A stretch of DNA of 64,000 bases from an uncultured Prevotellaceae bacterium (lineage in GTDB: Bacteria > Bacteroidota > Bacteroidia > Bacteroidales > Bacteroidaceae): positions 1-64,000 of the forward strand of contig ONYA01000003.1 in the NCBI GenBank assembly GCA_900321965.1. The letters are read 5' to 3'. How positions within the stretch are numbered: the stretch's first letter is position 1; every line of letters begins with the position of its first letter. A model generated the notes under the pieces. That model had not been told where the DNA came from. It searched no databases and saw only the letters and a program-made list of their open reading frames with translations. Both the position numbers and the translations under genes were made by a program. Shown one piece after another: positions 32,331 to 40,479 of the stretch.

Positions 32331-33294
32331 TGATGACAACAATTTCGGGATTAACGCCGAAACGGAAGGGAACGACACCACTCAGTCCTGAAGAGACATT
32401 GATGGCGCGGTCGCCCGCATAATACATGCCAGCATATTCATGATAATTGAAAGCAGCGGGCGACAGTCCCAGCAGCGAGAACTGCCCGCCGTGGGTGTGG
32501 CCGCTCAGGGTGAGCTGACAATGGCTGTGGGGCAGAATCTTTCGGCGCCACGACGTAGGGTCGTGCTCAAGCATGACGACAAACGTCTGACGGGTCAGGC
32601 TGTGGAGTGCCTCGTTGATACTGCCCAACTGCGGGAAACGGCCCTCGCCGTCGTTCTCCATACCAGCCACGTAAATACAGTCATTACCGCGGCGGATAGT
32701 GCGACGACCATTGAGCAGCACGTTCCAACCGGCTTTCGACTCCTGCGAGACGACCGCCTCAAGGTTCAAGGCCTGCTGATACGGGTCGGCATCAATATAC
32801 ATAGGATAGTCGTGATTGCCCAACACGGAGAGCACGCCGTCCTTAGCCTTGAGACGGGCCAGTTCCGAGAGGTAGGGAGCGATTTCCGAGGGTTGCTTGT
32901 TTTGCAAGTCGCCAGTAAAGACAATCAGGTCGGCTCCTTGGGCGTTGATACTGTCGATAGCCCGGCTCAGCAAAGGGCGACGCCAACCGTCGAACGAGTG
33001 TACGTGAGCGTCGCTGAACTGTACGATGCGGTAGCCATCGAAGGCTGCCGGCAGGTCTTTCGACGCAAACTCCACCTGACGGACGTCCAATTGGCGGACA
33101 CCCACGAAAGTACCATACAGCAGGACATACCAGAAACACAGAAGCGCCAGCAACAGACAACAGCGCAGCCACCGACGCCGACGCATACGGCGCCAGAAAA
33201 CAATCAAGGGCAGTGTCAGCACAGCCAATGCCAACGCAGACAGCCACAGGTAGGTGTCGGGCTCCAAGAGTATCATCAGCAAGCTCTCACTCAT
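32302..33294 (-). CDS. Membrane-anchored metallophosphoesterase
   Basis: 330 residues with two N-terminal membrane helices (about 13-34 and 44-66) and a calcineurin-type phosphoesterase domain. Metal-binding motifs are IVQFSDAHVHSF (D-x-H), LIVFTGDLQN (GD), VLGNHDYPMY (GNHD), VVMLEHDP and LTLSGHTHGGQF (GHTHGG). This matches the YkuE/UDP-diacylglucosamine hydrolase-like group of exported or membrane-facing phosphoesterases; the substrate is unknown. It overlaps the MetH-activation gene by 4 bp. Confidence 0.92.
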   Translation of the reverse strand: MSESLLMILLEPDTYLWLSALALAVLTLPLIVFWRRMRRRRWLRCCLLLALLCFWYVLLYGTFVGVRQLDVRQVEFASKDLPAAFDGYRIVQFSDAHVHSFDGWRRPLLSRAIDSINAQGADLIVFTGDLQNKQPSEIAPYLSELARLKAKDGVLSVLGNHDYPMYIDADPYQQALNLEAVVSQESKAGWNVLLNGRRTIRRGNDCIYVAGMENDGEGRFPQLGSINEALHSLTRQTFVVMLEHDPTSWRRKILPHSHCQLTLSGHTHGGQFSLLGLSPAAFNYHEYAGMYYAGDRAINVSSGLSGVVPFRFGVNPEIVVITLRRLKIEN

Positions 33295-34133
33295 AAGTTT
33301 CCTCCTAAGAATTTACGCATCAACTCCACGGGTACGCCACGACGTCGTGCATAGTCGGCCAGTTGGTCTTCGCCAATCTTGCCGATGCTGAAGTAGCGGG
33401 CCTCCGGATGAGCCAGCATCAGTCCGCTGACACTGGCATGAGGCTTCATGGCCCCGCTCTCTGTCAGACGGATGCCTATCTGATGCAGGTCGAGGAGTTG
33501 GTCGATGACAAAGTTCAGACTCGTGTCAGGCAGCGAGGGATAGCCCACGGCAGGACGTATGCCCTGCCACCGTTCTTGCTGCATCTCGCTGACGGAAAGC
33601 CGTTCGTCGGGCGCATAGCCCCAATAGCGCTTCCGCACCTCCTCATGCAGGCGTTCGGCCGTAGCTTCAGCCAGCCGGTCGGCTATCAGCTGCATCATCA
33701 TCCGCTCATACGGGTCGCCGTCGAAGTCGGTTTCAAACCCGTGGTCGACGGTTGTGGCGAAGACGCCTATTTTGTCTTGCTTACCGACGAAGTCGGCCAA
33801 GCACAGGAACTCGCTGCCTTGCTGCTGTTGACGCAGACAAGGTATTCTAGCACCTCGCACCTCGCACCTCGTATCTCGCTCATTGCACCTCGTACCTCGC
33901 ACCTCGAACCTCGAACCTCGAACCACAATATCGTCATCATCACCATAAGCATCGTAGAGCTCGAAAACGGCATGGGCGCGGTAGCAATCGGCATAACGGC
34001 GCAGACGCTCCTCAGCCTCCGCCTGCAACTCCGCCCTACCCTGCTGCGGCATACGGCTGCCACCCCAAGCATGGAAGAAGTATATCCAGTTGATATAGGG
34101 GGCTACGTCGGTTATGGTATAGTCAATCTTCAA
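33291..34133 (-). CDS. Stand-alone MetH activation-domain protein
   Basis: 280 residues matching the C-terminal reactivation domain of cobalamin-dependent methionine synthase, which binds S-adenosylmethionine and allows reductive methylation of cob(II)alamin. Recognisable parts are WGYAPDE, MQQERWQGIRPAVGYPSLPD, GIRLTESGAMKPHASVSG and HPEARYFSIGKIGEDQLADY. No other MetH domain is fused, so it would act in trans on a split methionine synthase. Residues about 68-92 (VVRGSRFEVRGTRCNERDT and on) are a repeat-encoded insert (33840-33925) within an otherwise conserved fold. Operon with pyrC upstream (3-bp gap). Confidence 0.88.
   Translation of the reverse strand: MKIDYTITDVAPYINWIYFFHAWGGSRMPQQGRAELQAEAEERLRRYADCYRAHAVFELYDAYGDDDDIVVRGSRFEVRGTRCNERDTRCEVRGARIPCLRQQQQGSEFLCLADFVGKQDKIGVFATTVDHGFETDFDGDPYERMMMQLIADRLAEATAERLHEEVRKRYWGYAPDERLSVSEMQQERWQGIRPAVGYPSLPDTSLNFVIDQLLDLHQIGIRLTESGAMKPHASVSGLMLAHPEARYFSIGKIGEDQLADYARRRGVPVELMRKFLGGNL
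33840..33925. repeat. CACCTCG repeats inside the MetH-activation gene
   Basis: About ten direct repeats of a 7-bp unit (ACCTCGC/ACCTCGA) run through the coding region in frame. The same unit appears in tatD at 5963-5996. Confidence 0.85.
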
Positions 34134-34136
34134 CGT

Positions 34137-35504
34137 TTAGTGTTCAAAGTTTACGGGTTCGCCAATATAGCTGTCGTCAACACGGCGCTGATGATAAACG
34201 GTATGGCCGTTGCAGATGGTACGCTCCACCTGCCACATGAAGGTATGTCCCTCCATCGGGCTCCAGCCACACTTGCTCAGAATCCTGTCCTTCGTCAATG
34301 TCCAAGCGCGGTCGGGACGCACCATCACCAAATCGGCACGATAGCCAGAACGCAGGAAACCTCGCTGGCAGACGCCAAACAGTCGGGCCGGATTGTGACA
34401 CATCAGCTCGACCAGCCGCTCGATAGACAGTACGCCACGGTCAACAAGTTCGAGCATCGTCACTAACGAGAACTGAATCATCGGCATGCCACTGACAGCA
34501 CGGGCGCAACCGCCCTCTTTCTGTGAAAGAAGATGGGGAGCGTGATCGGTGCCTATCACCGTGATGCGACCGTCGTTCAATGCCTGTTGCAAGGCTTCGC
34601 GGTCGCCTTCGGTCTTAATGGCCGGGTTGCACTTGATGCGCGTGCCGAGCTGGGCATAGTCGCGGTCAGAGAAATAAAGGTGGCTTACAGTAGCCTCAGC
34701 AGTAATCTCTCTCCTCTCTCCTCTCTCCTCTCTCCTCTCTCCTCTTTCATTCCTCCTCTCTCCAAACAGTTCCAGCTCGCGTGCTGTGGTCACGTGGGCC
34801 ACATGCAGACGGGCGTGGTGCTTCTGTGCCAACTCCACGGCCAGGCGGGTACTCTCATAGCAGGCTTCCTCACTACGTATCTCAGGATGATGCCTGACGT
34901 CAGGATCGTCGCCATAGCGCTGCTTGGCCGCCGCCATATTACGGTTGATGATGGCCGTGTCCTCGCAATGGGCCATAATGGGCAGGCCGGCAGTAGCAAA
35001 GATGCGGTCAAGGGCTTCACGACGGTCGACGAGCATGTTGCCCGTCGACGACCCCATAAAGAGCTTGATGCCCGGAATGCGGCTACGGTCAAGGCATGCG
35101 AAGAGGTCGCTATTGTCGTTGGTGGCACCGAAGAAGAAGCTATAGTTCACATGACTCTTCTCTGCCGCCAAACGGAACTTGTCCTCCAAAGCCTCCAAGG
35201 TCGTTGTCTGAGGCACGCAGTTGGGCATATCAAAATAGGTGGTGACACCTCCGGCGGCAGCGGCACGGCTCTCGCTGTCGATGTCGGCCTTGTCGGTCAG
35301 TCCCGGCTCACGGAAGTGGACGTGGTCGTCGATAATGCCCGGCAATATGAAGCATCCCGAAGCGTCTATCGTTTCATCGACAGCCACATCGGGACGTGTA
35401 AAGCCTTCTGTTATTGATAAGATGTTTTTGTCGTCGACGACGATGGAGCCGTCGAACGTTCTTCCTTCATTGACAATCGTGCCGCCTTCAATCAGTGTTC
35501 TCAT
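34137..35504 (-). CDS. pyrC: Dihydroorotase
   Basis: Third step of pyrimidine synthesis, cyclising carbamoyl-aspartate. The 455-residue type I enzyme has the amidohydrolase features: PGIIDDHVHFREPGLTDKADI (metal HxH), GGVTTYFDMPN, IMAHCEDTAI, ARLHVAHVTTAREL and VIGTDHAPHLLSQKEGG (catalytic Asp). Between LELFG and ITAEATVSHLYF a charged insert (ERRNERGERREERGERRE) is encoded by CT-rich repeats at 34706-34765; without it the length is normal for the family. The start overlaps the 3' end of the DUF4369 gene by 17 bp. Confidence 0.94.
   Translation of the reverse strand: MRTLIEGGTIVNEGRTFDGSIVVDDKNILSITEGFTRPDVAVDETIDASGCFILPGIIDDHVHFREPGLTDKADIDSESRAAAAGGVTTYFDMPNCVPQTTTLEALEDKFRLAAEKSHVNYSFFFGATNDNSDLFACLDRSRIPGIKLFMGSSTGNMLVDRREALDRIFATAGLPIMAHCEDTAIINRNMAAAKQRYGDDPDVRHHPEIRSEEACYESTRLAVELAQKHHARLHVAHVTTARELELFGERRNERGERREERGERREITAEATVSHLYFSDRDYAQLGTRIKCNPAIKTEGDREALQQALNDGRITVIGTDHAPHLLSQKEGGCARAVSGMPMIQFSLVTMLELVDRGVLSIERLVELMCHNPARLFGVCQRGFLRSGYRADLVMVRPDRAWTLTKDRILSKCGWSPMEGHTFMWQVERTICNGHTVYHQRRVDDSYIGEPVNFEH
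34706..34765. repeat. CTCTCTCCTCT repeats inside pyrC
   Basis: Six or so copies of a 9-bp CT-rich unit lie in frame in pyrC. Same family as in exbD (3243-3290) and the macroglobulin-like gene (13160-13195). Confidence 0.85.
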
Positions 35505-36285
35505 TGGTCAGCGGCGCATTGGTAAACGACGCGGTGGTCAGGGGCGCGGTGGTCAGAGGGGCTTTGGGCTGGGGCTGAGGCTCCACCTCATGCAAGCCAT
35601 TCTGACGGGCCTGGTTCTCAGTAGCCACCTGATAGTAGTCCTTCACATAGGGATCGTTCTTGAACTTATCCGTCGCCTTGCTCATGATGTCCTCTATCTG
35701 GGGCGTGAGTATCGGATAGCGGTAACTGCCAGTCATAATCATAAAGACACCGGGGCCAAGCACATTGTCGAAGTTCTCGATGATGAAGTTGGTCACCAGG
35801 CTATCCTCGCGACGGGCTATCTCTGAGGCCTCAATAGTGAGCTGACGGTTGATAGTCTCCTCGTCGATGCCCTCTAAAAGCATCTGACTCTGCTTGTGCG
35901 ACAGCTCTTCCATCTGGTTGTCAAGCTGATTGTGGAAGTCGATGAAATCATACAGCTTATCGTTGAGGGGCGTACCGCTGACGGTTTGCGAAGCATTGTC
36001 AATCCTGATATTGATTTCACCCTGCTCCAACACAACGGGCATGATGCTCTCATCATCCATGAAGAGGTTGGCCATACGTATGGTGTCAAGCAGTCCGGCA
36101 AAACGGAACTGCCCGTGAACCACCTCACAGGAGTCGATACTCTTAACTTCATTATTCTTGATGGTCTTCAGATAGAGTTTGCTTCCATCAAGGGCAGAGA
36201 CTGAAGAGGCTCCGTGTACAGAAAAACTTTCCGCACAGGATACCAACGAACAGGCAATGACCAGACCATAGATGATTTTATTCAT
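35488..36285 (-). CDS. DUF4369-type lipoprotein
   Basis: 265 residues. A lipoprotein signal ends at the lipobox LVSC (residues about 14-17: VIACSLVSC). Residues about 25-115 fit the DUF4369 beta-rich domain found at the N-terminus of Bacteroidetes thioredoxin-like lipoproteins (DGSKLYLKTIKNNEVKSIDSCEVVHGQFRFAG). A helical domain follows, but no thioredoxin CxxC is present. The tail (APLTTAPLTTASFTNAPLTN) is made of a repeated Pro-Leu-Thr motif encoded by repeats at 35518-35575. First gene of the operon to plsC, with a TACATTTG promoter box at 36309-36316. Confidence 0.85.
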   Translation of the reverse strand: MNKIIYGLVIACSLVSCAESFSVHGASSVSALDGSKLYLKTIKNNEVKSIDSCEVVHGQFRFAGLLDTIRMANLFMDDESIMPVVLEQGEINIRIDNASQTVSGTPLNDKLYDFIDFHNQLDNQMEELSHKQSQMLLEGIDEETINRQLTIEASEIARREDSLVTNFIIENFDNVLGPGVFMIMTGSYRYPILTPQIEDIMSKATDKFKNDPYVKDYYQVATENQARQNGLHEVEPQPQPKAPLTTAPLTTASFTNAPLTNENTD

Positions 36286-36308
36286 AAAACTGCAATTTCA
36301 TTCAGCTG

Positions 36309-36316
36309 CAAATGTA
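36309..36316 (-). promoter_or_regulatory. Promoter -7 box of the DUF4369-pyrC-plsC operon
   Basis: TACATTTG on the minus strand, 23 bp before the start at 36285. Confidence 0.6.
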
Positions 36317-36336
36317 CAACCTTATATTGACGTACG

Positions 36337-36372
36337 AAAAAAAATTTGCGCAATTTAAAACATTTGCGCAAA
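36337..36372 (-). terminator. Terminator of the dnaX operon
   Basis: On the minus strand TTTGCGCAA and TTGCGCAAA form a 9-bp stem around a 10-nt loop, followed by eight T residues. It separates the dnaX operon from the DUF4369 operon. Confidence 0.88.
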
Positions 36373-36375
36373 CTT

Positions 36376-36777
36376 TTATAGTTTTTTGACCTCTTTTTCC
36401 AACTCATGACTGATTCTGTGGGTTGTATACAGCTGCAAAATAGCTGCAATGAGCAACGTCACCACCCACTTGTTGTACACATACTGCAGATAGGTGATAT
36501 GAGACAGGTGCAACGCATTGCCCTGACTGGCAAACATCAGCAGGGCCGACACTAAGAACAGAACGTCGCTGAGCAGCATGATGCGACGCAGACGGCGGAT
36601 GACGAAGTTCTGACCCTCATAACGCTGAAGCATCTGCATCGACGTAAAGCCCAAAGCGCCCAAGGCAAACAGATAGGGAGCCGCCGACCAGCCGGGCAGG
36701 CTGGCGCCCGCCCCGACAACCATCAGCAAGGCACCCGTGAGGAAGATGGCATTCTGCCAGTTATTCAGTTGCTTCAT
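36376..36777 (-). CDS. Small four-helix membrane protein
   Basis: 133 residues with four hydrophobic segments (about 10-29, 33-47, 66-84 and 103-118) and a charged C-terminus (HELEKEVKKL). No family recognised. It overlaps the DivIC-like gene by 17 bp and is followed by the operon terminator. The link to cell division is positional only. Confidence 0.78.
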   Translation of the reverse strand: MKQLNNWQNAIFLTGALLMVVGAGASLPGWSAAPYLFALGALGFTSMQMLQRYEGQNFVIRRLRRIMLLSDVLFLVSALLMFASQGNALHLSHITYLQYVYNKWVVTLLIAAILQLYTTHRISHELEKEVKKL

Positions 36778-37123
36778 TCTCTACTGTCACTGATGATGAT
36801 TCACGTTCGTCGTCGCTCAGCACAAAGATGTCCTCATCGTCATGCTTCATGAAATAACGCTCGCGGGCGATGCGCTCCAGGGCCTTCGGATTGCGGTCGA
36901 GTTCACGAATCTGACGCATATCCTCTCTTGCACGGGCATTATACTCGTCAATCTCTTCCGACAACTCACCGATATACTGCATATTACGCATGTGGGCCAG
37001 CATACTGTTCTGGCCGACAAAGCCCACCAACACGACACCGACGATCGTTATCACGCCGTATTTCACGAAAGGCAGGTGCCACACCTTGCCCACTATAGCC
37101 ATAAAGTTCTTGATGACTTTCAT
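36761..37123 (-). CDS. FtsB/DivIC-type septum formation initiator
   Basis: 120 residues with the FtsB/DivIC plan: short cytoplasmic tail, one membrane helix (YGVITIVGVVLVGFVG, about residues 22-38) and an extracytoplasmic coiled coil (MRNMQYIGELSEEIDEYNARAREDMRQIRELDRNPKALERIARERYFM), where ERIARERYFMK is the conserved family end. It would bridge FtsL and FtsQ at the division site. The acidic tail (DDEDIFVLSDDERESS) is long. It lies between dnaX and the small membrane protein in one operon. Confidence 0.88.
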   Translation of the reverse strand: MKVIKNFMAIVGKVWHLPFVKYGVITIVGVVLVGFVGQNSMLAHMRNMQYIGELSEEIDEYNARAREDMRQIRELDRNPKALERIARERYFMKHDDEDIFVLSDDERESSSVTVENEATE

Positions 37124-37138
37124 TCTTCTTTCTTTTTA

Positions 37139-38911
37139 CTATGCCAATTCCAAATTAAATGCTTCACGCAGCTTTTCAATAGAGGGGTTCATCCTGCTCA
37201 TTTCCTCGAACTGCTCAAGACGGGTCAGTATCTTCACTTCCTCGTGGTGCTCGTCAACGCTGATAATCAGTTCAATGGTGCTATTATGCAGATCGCGCTT
37301 CAGCGTGTTCAAGATGCTGCCGCGGATTTTCTCCATCTCATCCTTTACCAGCTCGTTGCCCACCACAACCTCTATCTTGGGCAGTTCAACGATAACAGGG
37401 TTCATATTCTTCATACGCGTAGCAATGCCCACCAACTGCTGAGGCATACGGTTGCACATCGCTAACCACTGAAGCTCCAGGTCTTCCTGCGTAAACGGCA
37501 CATCCTCCTGATGACGATTGACGGCCTCAATACCTGGTGTACCCGGCAAGATATTCATCTTTCCCGCCTTACGGAGATTGTTCCACGAGGTGCCCAACGA
37601 CGACACCTTCAACTTAGGCTGACTGGCAGGAACTTTCTGAACGTTCTGAGTGCTCTGAACACCCTGGGTGCTCTGAGCACTCCGCTCTTCTGTCTGAGGC
37701 TTAGGCGCTGCCGCGGCTACCTGCGGGGCCGCTTTTCGGGGCTGCGTCTGCTGCATCAGTTGCTTAAACAGGGATTTCAGTCTTCTGGGCTTACGCCCAC
37801 TGGCAGGCCCCTCCTCGGGCTGAGTAATCTGGGCCACCTCTATCAGCGTCAGCTCTACCAACAACCGTTTGTTGCTGGACTGCCGATAGTTGATGTCGCA
37901 CTGGTTCATCAGCTGCAACGCCTTATATAAGAAAGGTGTCGGGCACTGCTGAGCCTGCTGCTGATAGCGCTGACGCTGCTGGTCGCTCACCTCAAGCAGA
38001 GGCAGCGTCTGCGGGTCTTTGGCCATCAGCACGTTCCTCACATGCTTGGCCAGTCCCTGAATGAGCAGACCGCCGTCGAAGCCTTTGTTGATGACATCGT
38101 TCAGCAGCACCATCGCCTCGCTGGCCTTATTCGCCAATGCATCGTCTACCAGCCGGAAGTAATACTCTGAGTCGAGCACGTTCAGGTCTTCTATCACCTT
38201 CTGATAGGTGATGTTGCCCTGACAGAACGAAGCGGCCTGGTCGAAGATGGAGAGGGCGTCGCGCATACCGCCATCGGCCTTCTCGGCAATGACGGCCAGC
38301 GCCTCTTCCTCATACTGTATACCCTCCTTCTCGGCCACGTGCTTCAAGTGAGCAACGGTATTCTGCACCGTCATCCGCTCAAAGTCGTATATCTGACAAC
38401 GGCTCAGGATGGTCGGCAGAATCTTGTGCTTCTCCGTTGTTGCCAAGATGAAGATGACATGTGCGGGCGGCTCCTCCAGTGTCTTCAGGAAGGCGTTAAA
38501 AGCAGCCGTCGACAGCATGTGGACCTCGTCGATGATAAAAACCTTGTACTTGCCTAACTGCGGCGGGATGCGCGTCTGCTCCATCAGCGTCTTGATGTGC
38601 TCCACCGAGTTGTTCGACGCAGCATCCAACTCAAAGATATTCAGCGACCGCTGTTCGTTGAACGACTGGCACGACTCACACTCGTTGCAAGCCTCACCGT
38701 CAGCCGTCGGGTTCTGGCAGTTGATGGCCTTCGCAAAGATACGGGCACAGGTCGTCTTACCTACACCACGCGGGCCGCAGAACAGGTAGGCATGGGCCAG
38801 TTTGCCCGACTTGACGGCGTTCTTCAGCGTCGTCGTTAGAGCAGCCTGTCCCACCACCGTGTCGAACGACATCGGCCTGTATTTTCGTGCTGAGACAATA
38901 TATTCTTCCAT
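37139..38911 (-). CDS. dnaX: DNA polymerase III gamma/tau subunit
   Basis: Clamp-loader ATPase that organises the replisome. The 590 residues contain the AAA+ core: YLFCGPRGVGKTTCARIFAKAI (Walker A), the zinc site CQNPTADGEACNECESC, FIIDEVHMLSTAAFNAFLKTLEEPP and ILSRCQIYDF. The C-terminal tau-like part starts after a Gln/Pro-rich linker (AQSTQGVQSTQNVQKVPASQ) encoded by direct repeats at 37635-37690. No slippery A-run for a gamma frameshift is evident in the reading. Promoter box TATCTTTG at 38934-38941. Confidence 0.95.
   Translation of the reverse strand: MEEYIVSARKYRPMSFDTVVGQAALTTTLKNAVKSGKLAHAYLFCGPRGVGKTTCARIFAKAINCQNPTADGEACNECESCQSFNEQRSLNIFELDAASNNSVEHIKTLMEQTRIPPQLGKYKVFIIDEVHMLSTAAFNAFLKTLEEPPAHVIFILATTEKHKILPTILSRCQIYDFERMTVQNTVAHLKHVAEKEGIQYEEEALAVIAEKADGGMRDALSIFDQAASFCQGNITYQKVIEDLNVLDSEYYFRLVDDALANKASEAMVLLNDVINKGFDGGLLIQGLAKHVRNVLMAKDPQTLPLLEVSDQQRQRYQQQAQQCPTPFLYKALQLMNQCDINYRQSSNKRLLVELTLIEVAQITQPEEGPASGRKPRRLKSLFKQLMQQTQPRKAAPQVAAAAPKPQTEERSAQSTQGVQSTQNVQKVPASQPKLKVSSLGTSWNNLRKAGKMNILPGTPGIEAVNRHQEDVPFTQEDLELQWLAMCNRMPQQLVGIATRMKNMNPVIVELPKIEVVVGNELVKDEMEKIRGSILNTLKRDLHNSTIELIISVDEHHEEVKILTRLEQFEEMSRMNPSIEKLREAFNLELA
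37635..37690. repeat. CTGAGTGCTCTGAAC repeats inside dnaX
   Basis: Four direct repeats of about 15 bp encoding a Gln/Ser/Thr/Val linker in frame. Confidence 0.65.
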
Positions 38912-38948
38912 AATTCAATAGCTATTGAAGTTGCAAAGATAACAAAAA

Positions 38949-38975
38949 GGAGTGAAAAGCCACGCTTTCCACTCC
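38949..38975 (-). terminator. asnA terminator
   Basis: On the minus strand a 12-bp near-perfect stem (GGAGTGGAAAGC with GCTTTTCACTCC) is followed by TTTTTG. It lies about 60 bp past the asnA stop. Confidence 0.85.
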
Positions 38976-39035
38976 ATATTTTTCACCTTTTAACGTTTAC
39001 TCGCCGTAAACGCAGGTGGCATCTTCAATTTTCAA

Positions 39036-40073
39036 TCAAATCAGCGGCATACCCAACTCCTTACACTCCTGGCGCATATCGTCAGGCCATATCGAAGCCT
39101 GAATCTCGCCGATGTGAGCCTTGTGCAACAGTACCATACAGAGACGACTCTGACCGATACCGCCACCTATCGAGAGCGGCAGCTTATCGTTCAGCAACTG
39201 CTGGTGGAAATAGAGCTGTTGTCGGCTCTCCTGATGTTCCAGTTTCAGCTGGCGCAGCAACGACTCCTTGTCTACACGGATTCCCATAGACGACAGTTCG
39301 AACGAACGACCCAGCACGGGATACCAAATCAGGATATCGCCGTTCAGACCCTTACGGCCATCTTCGGCTACCGTCGACCAGTCATCATAGTCGGGCGCAC
39401 GGCCGTCGTGCTTCTCGCCGTTGGCCAGCTCGCCACCTATACCTATTATAAATACAGCACCGTAGGCCTCGCAGATAGCATCCTCGCGCTCCTTCGGCGT
39501 CTTGTCGGGATACATCTTCAGCAACTCCTCGGCATGAATGAACTTGATCTTCTCCGGCAGGAAAGCCTTCAGCTGAGGATAGGTCTCACACGTCAGGTAC
39601 TCCGTACGACGTATGGCGGCGTAGATGCGCTCCACTACATCCTTCAGAAAGGCCACAGTACGATCCTCCTTACGGATGACCGCCTCCCAGTCCCACTGGT
39701 CAACATACAGCGAGTGAAGATTGTCCAACTCCTCGTCAGCACGGATAGCGTTCATGTCCGTATAAATACCATAACCAGGCTCAATCCCATACTCTGCTAA
39801 CGACAGACGCTTCCACTTAGCCAATGAGTGGACCACCTCAGCACGGGCTTCGCCCAAATCCTTGATTGGGAACGTCACGGCGCGTTCCACGCCGTTCAGG
39901 TCGTCGTTAATACCTAAGCCCTGCAACACAAAAAGCGGTGCCGTCACACGGCGCAAACGCAACTCCGTCGACAAGTTCTGCTGGAAGAATTCCTTAATCA
40001 GTTTGATACCCTGTTCCGTCTGTTTCGTGTCAATCAGACGCTCATAGTTTATGGGTTTAATTAATTTGCTCAT
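39036..40073 (-). CDS. asnA: Asparagine synthetase A (ammonia-dependent)
   Basis: Makes asparagine from aspartate, ammonia and ATP. The 345 residues are a class II synthetase-like fold; typical segments are FFQQNLSTELRLRRVTAPLFV near the start, QWDWEAVIRKEDRTV, VFIIGIGGELANGEKHDGRAPDYDDW and LSIGGGIGQSRLCMVLL (ATP-binding motif 3). The start at 40073 (MSKLIKPINYERLI) is favoured; the nine-residue upstream extension overlaps the promoter region. TACCTTTG on the minus strand at 40098-40105 is the likely -7 box. Confidence 0.95.
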   Translation of the reverse strand: MSKLIKPINYERLIDTKQTEQGIKLIKEFFQQNLSTELRLRRVTAPLFVLQGLGINDDLNGVERAVTFPIKDLGEARAEVVHSLAKWKRLSLAEYGIEPGYGIYTDMNAIRADEELDNLHSLYVDQWDWEAVIRKEDRTVAFLKDVVERIYAAIRRTEYLTCETYPQLKAFLPEKIKFIHAEELLKMYPDKTPKEREDAICEAYGAVFIIGIGGELANGEKHDGRAPDYDDWSTVAEDGRKGLNGDILIWYPVLGRSFELSSMGIRVDKESLLRQLKLEHQESRQQLYFHQQLLNDKLPLSIGGGIGQSRLCMVLLHKAHIGEIQASIWPDDMRQECKELGMPLI

Positions 40074-40217
40074 TTTGTTTCGTTTCAATTTTGCGTGCAA
40101 AGGTAACTATTAAATATTAAATTGCAAACAAAATAACGAAATATTTTTGCAAAACGTCACTCATTCTTGATTTTCGCTAACTATTTGTGCCAGTTCATAC
40201 ATGGTTAAGAAATCATA

Positions 40218-40250
40218 ATTCTCAATTCTCGTTTCTCAATTCTCAATTAA
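40218..40250. repeat. TCTCAATT repeats before tRNA-Arg
   Basis: Four direct repeats of TCTCAATTC, related to the TCAATCTTCAAT run at 32279-32330. They end just before the tRNA promoter. Confidence 0.7.
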
Positions 40251-40256
40251 ATGTAG

Positions 40257-40264
40257 TACCTTTG
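40257..40264 (+). promoter_or_regulatory. tRNA-Arg promoter -7 box
   Basis: TACCTTTG, 22 bp before the mature 5' end of tRNA-Arg. Confidence 0.7.
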
Positions 40265-40286
40265 CACCCGCTTTCAAAGCATACAA

Positions 40287-40360
40287 GGTCCCGTAGCTTA
40301 GCTGAATAGAGCGTCAGATTCCGGTTCTGAAGGTCCAGGGTTTGAATCCCTGCGGGATCA
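40287..40360 (+). tRNA. tRNA-Arg (anticodon CCG)
   Basis: A 74-nt tRNA with acceptor GGTCCCG/CGGGATC, discriminator A, anticodon stem TCAGA/TCTGA with loop TTCCGGT (anticodon CCG, reading CGG), and T arm CAGGG-TTTGAAT-CCCTG. CCA is not encoded. Its last 16 bp plus two more are repeated at 40462-40479, marking it as an integration target. Confidence 0.95.
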
Positions 40361-40479
40361 CATACGAATAAATGGACTTCGACGAAAACTTGTTTTCAGT
40401 TGAAGTCCATTTTATTTGGATGTCAGAGCTGCCCGTGGCAGGGCTGGGAAAGGCAACGCCAATCCCTGCGGGATCACAC
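40345..40479 (+). other. Duplicated tRNA-Arg 3' end (candidate attachment sites)
   Basis: The 18-bp sequence AATCCCTGCGGGATCACA occurs at 40345-40362, spanning the tRNA 3' end, and identically at 40462-40479. Direct repeats of a tRNA 3' end are what site-specific integrases leave behind. The second copy cuts into the end of the RhuM-like remnant. No integrase gene and no third copy near 54.8 kb were found. Confidence 0.75.
40371..40415 (+). terminator. tRNA-Arg terminator
   Basis: ATGGACTTC and GAAGTCCAT pair around a long A/T-rich loop and are followed by TTTTATTT. Confidence 0.8.
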
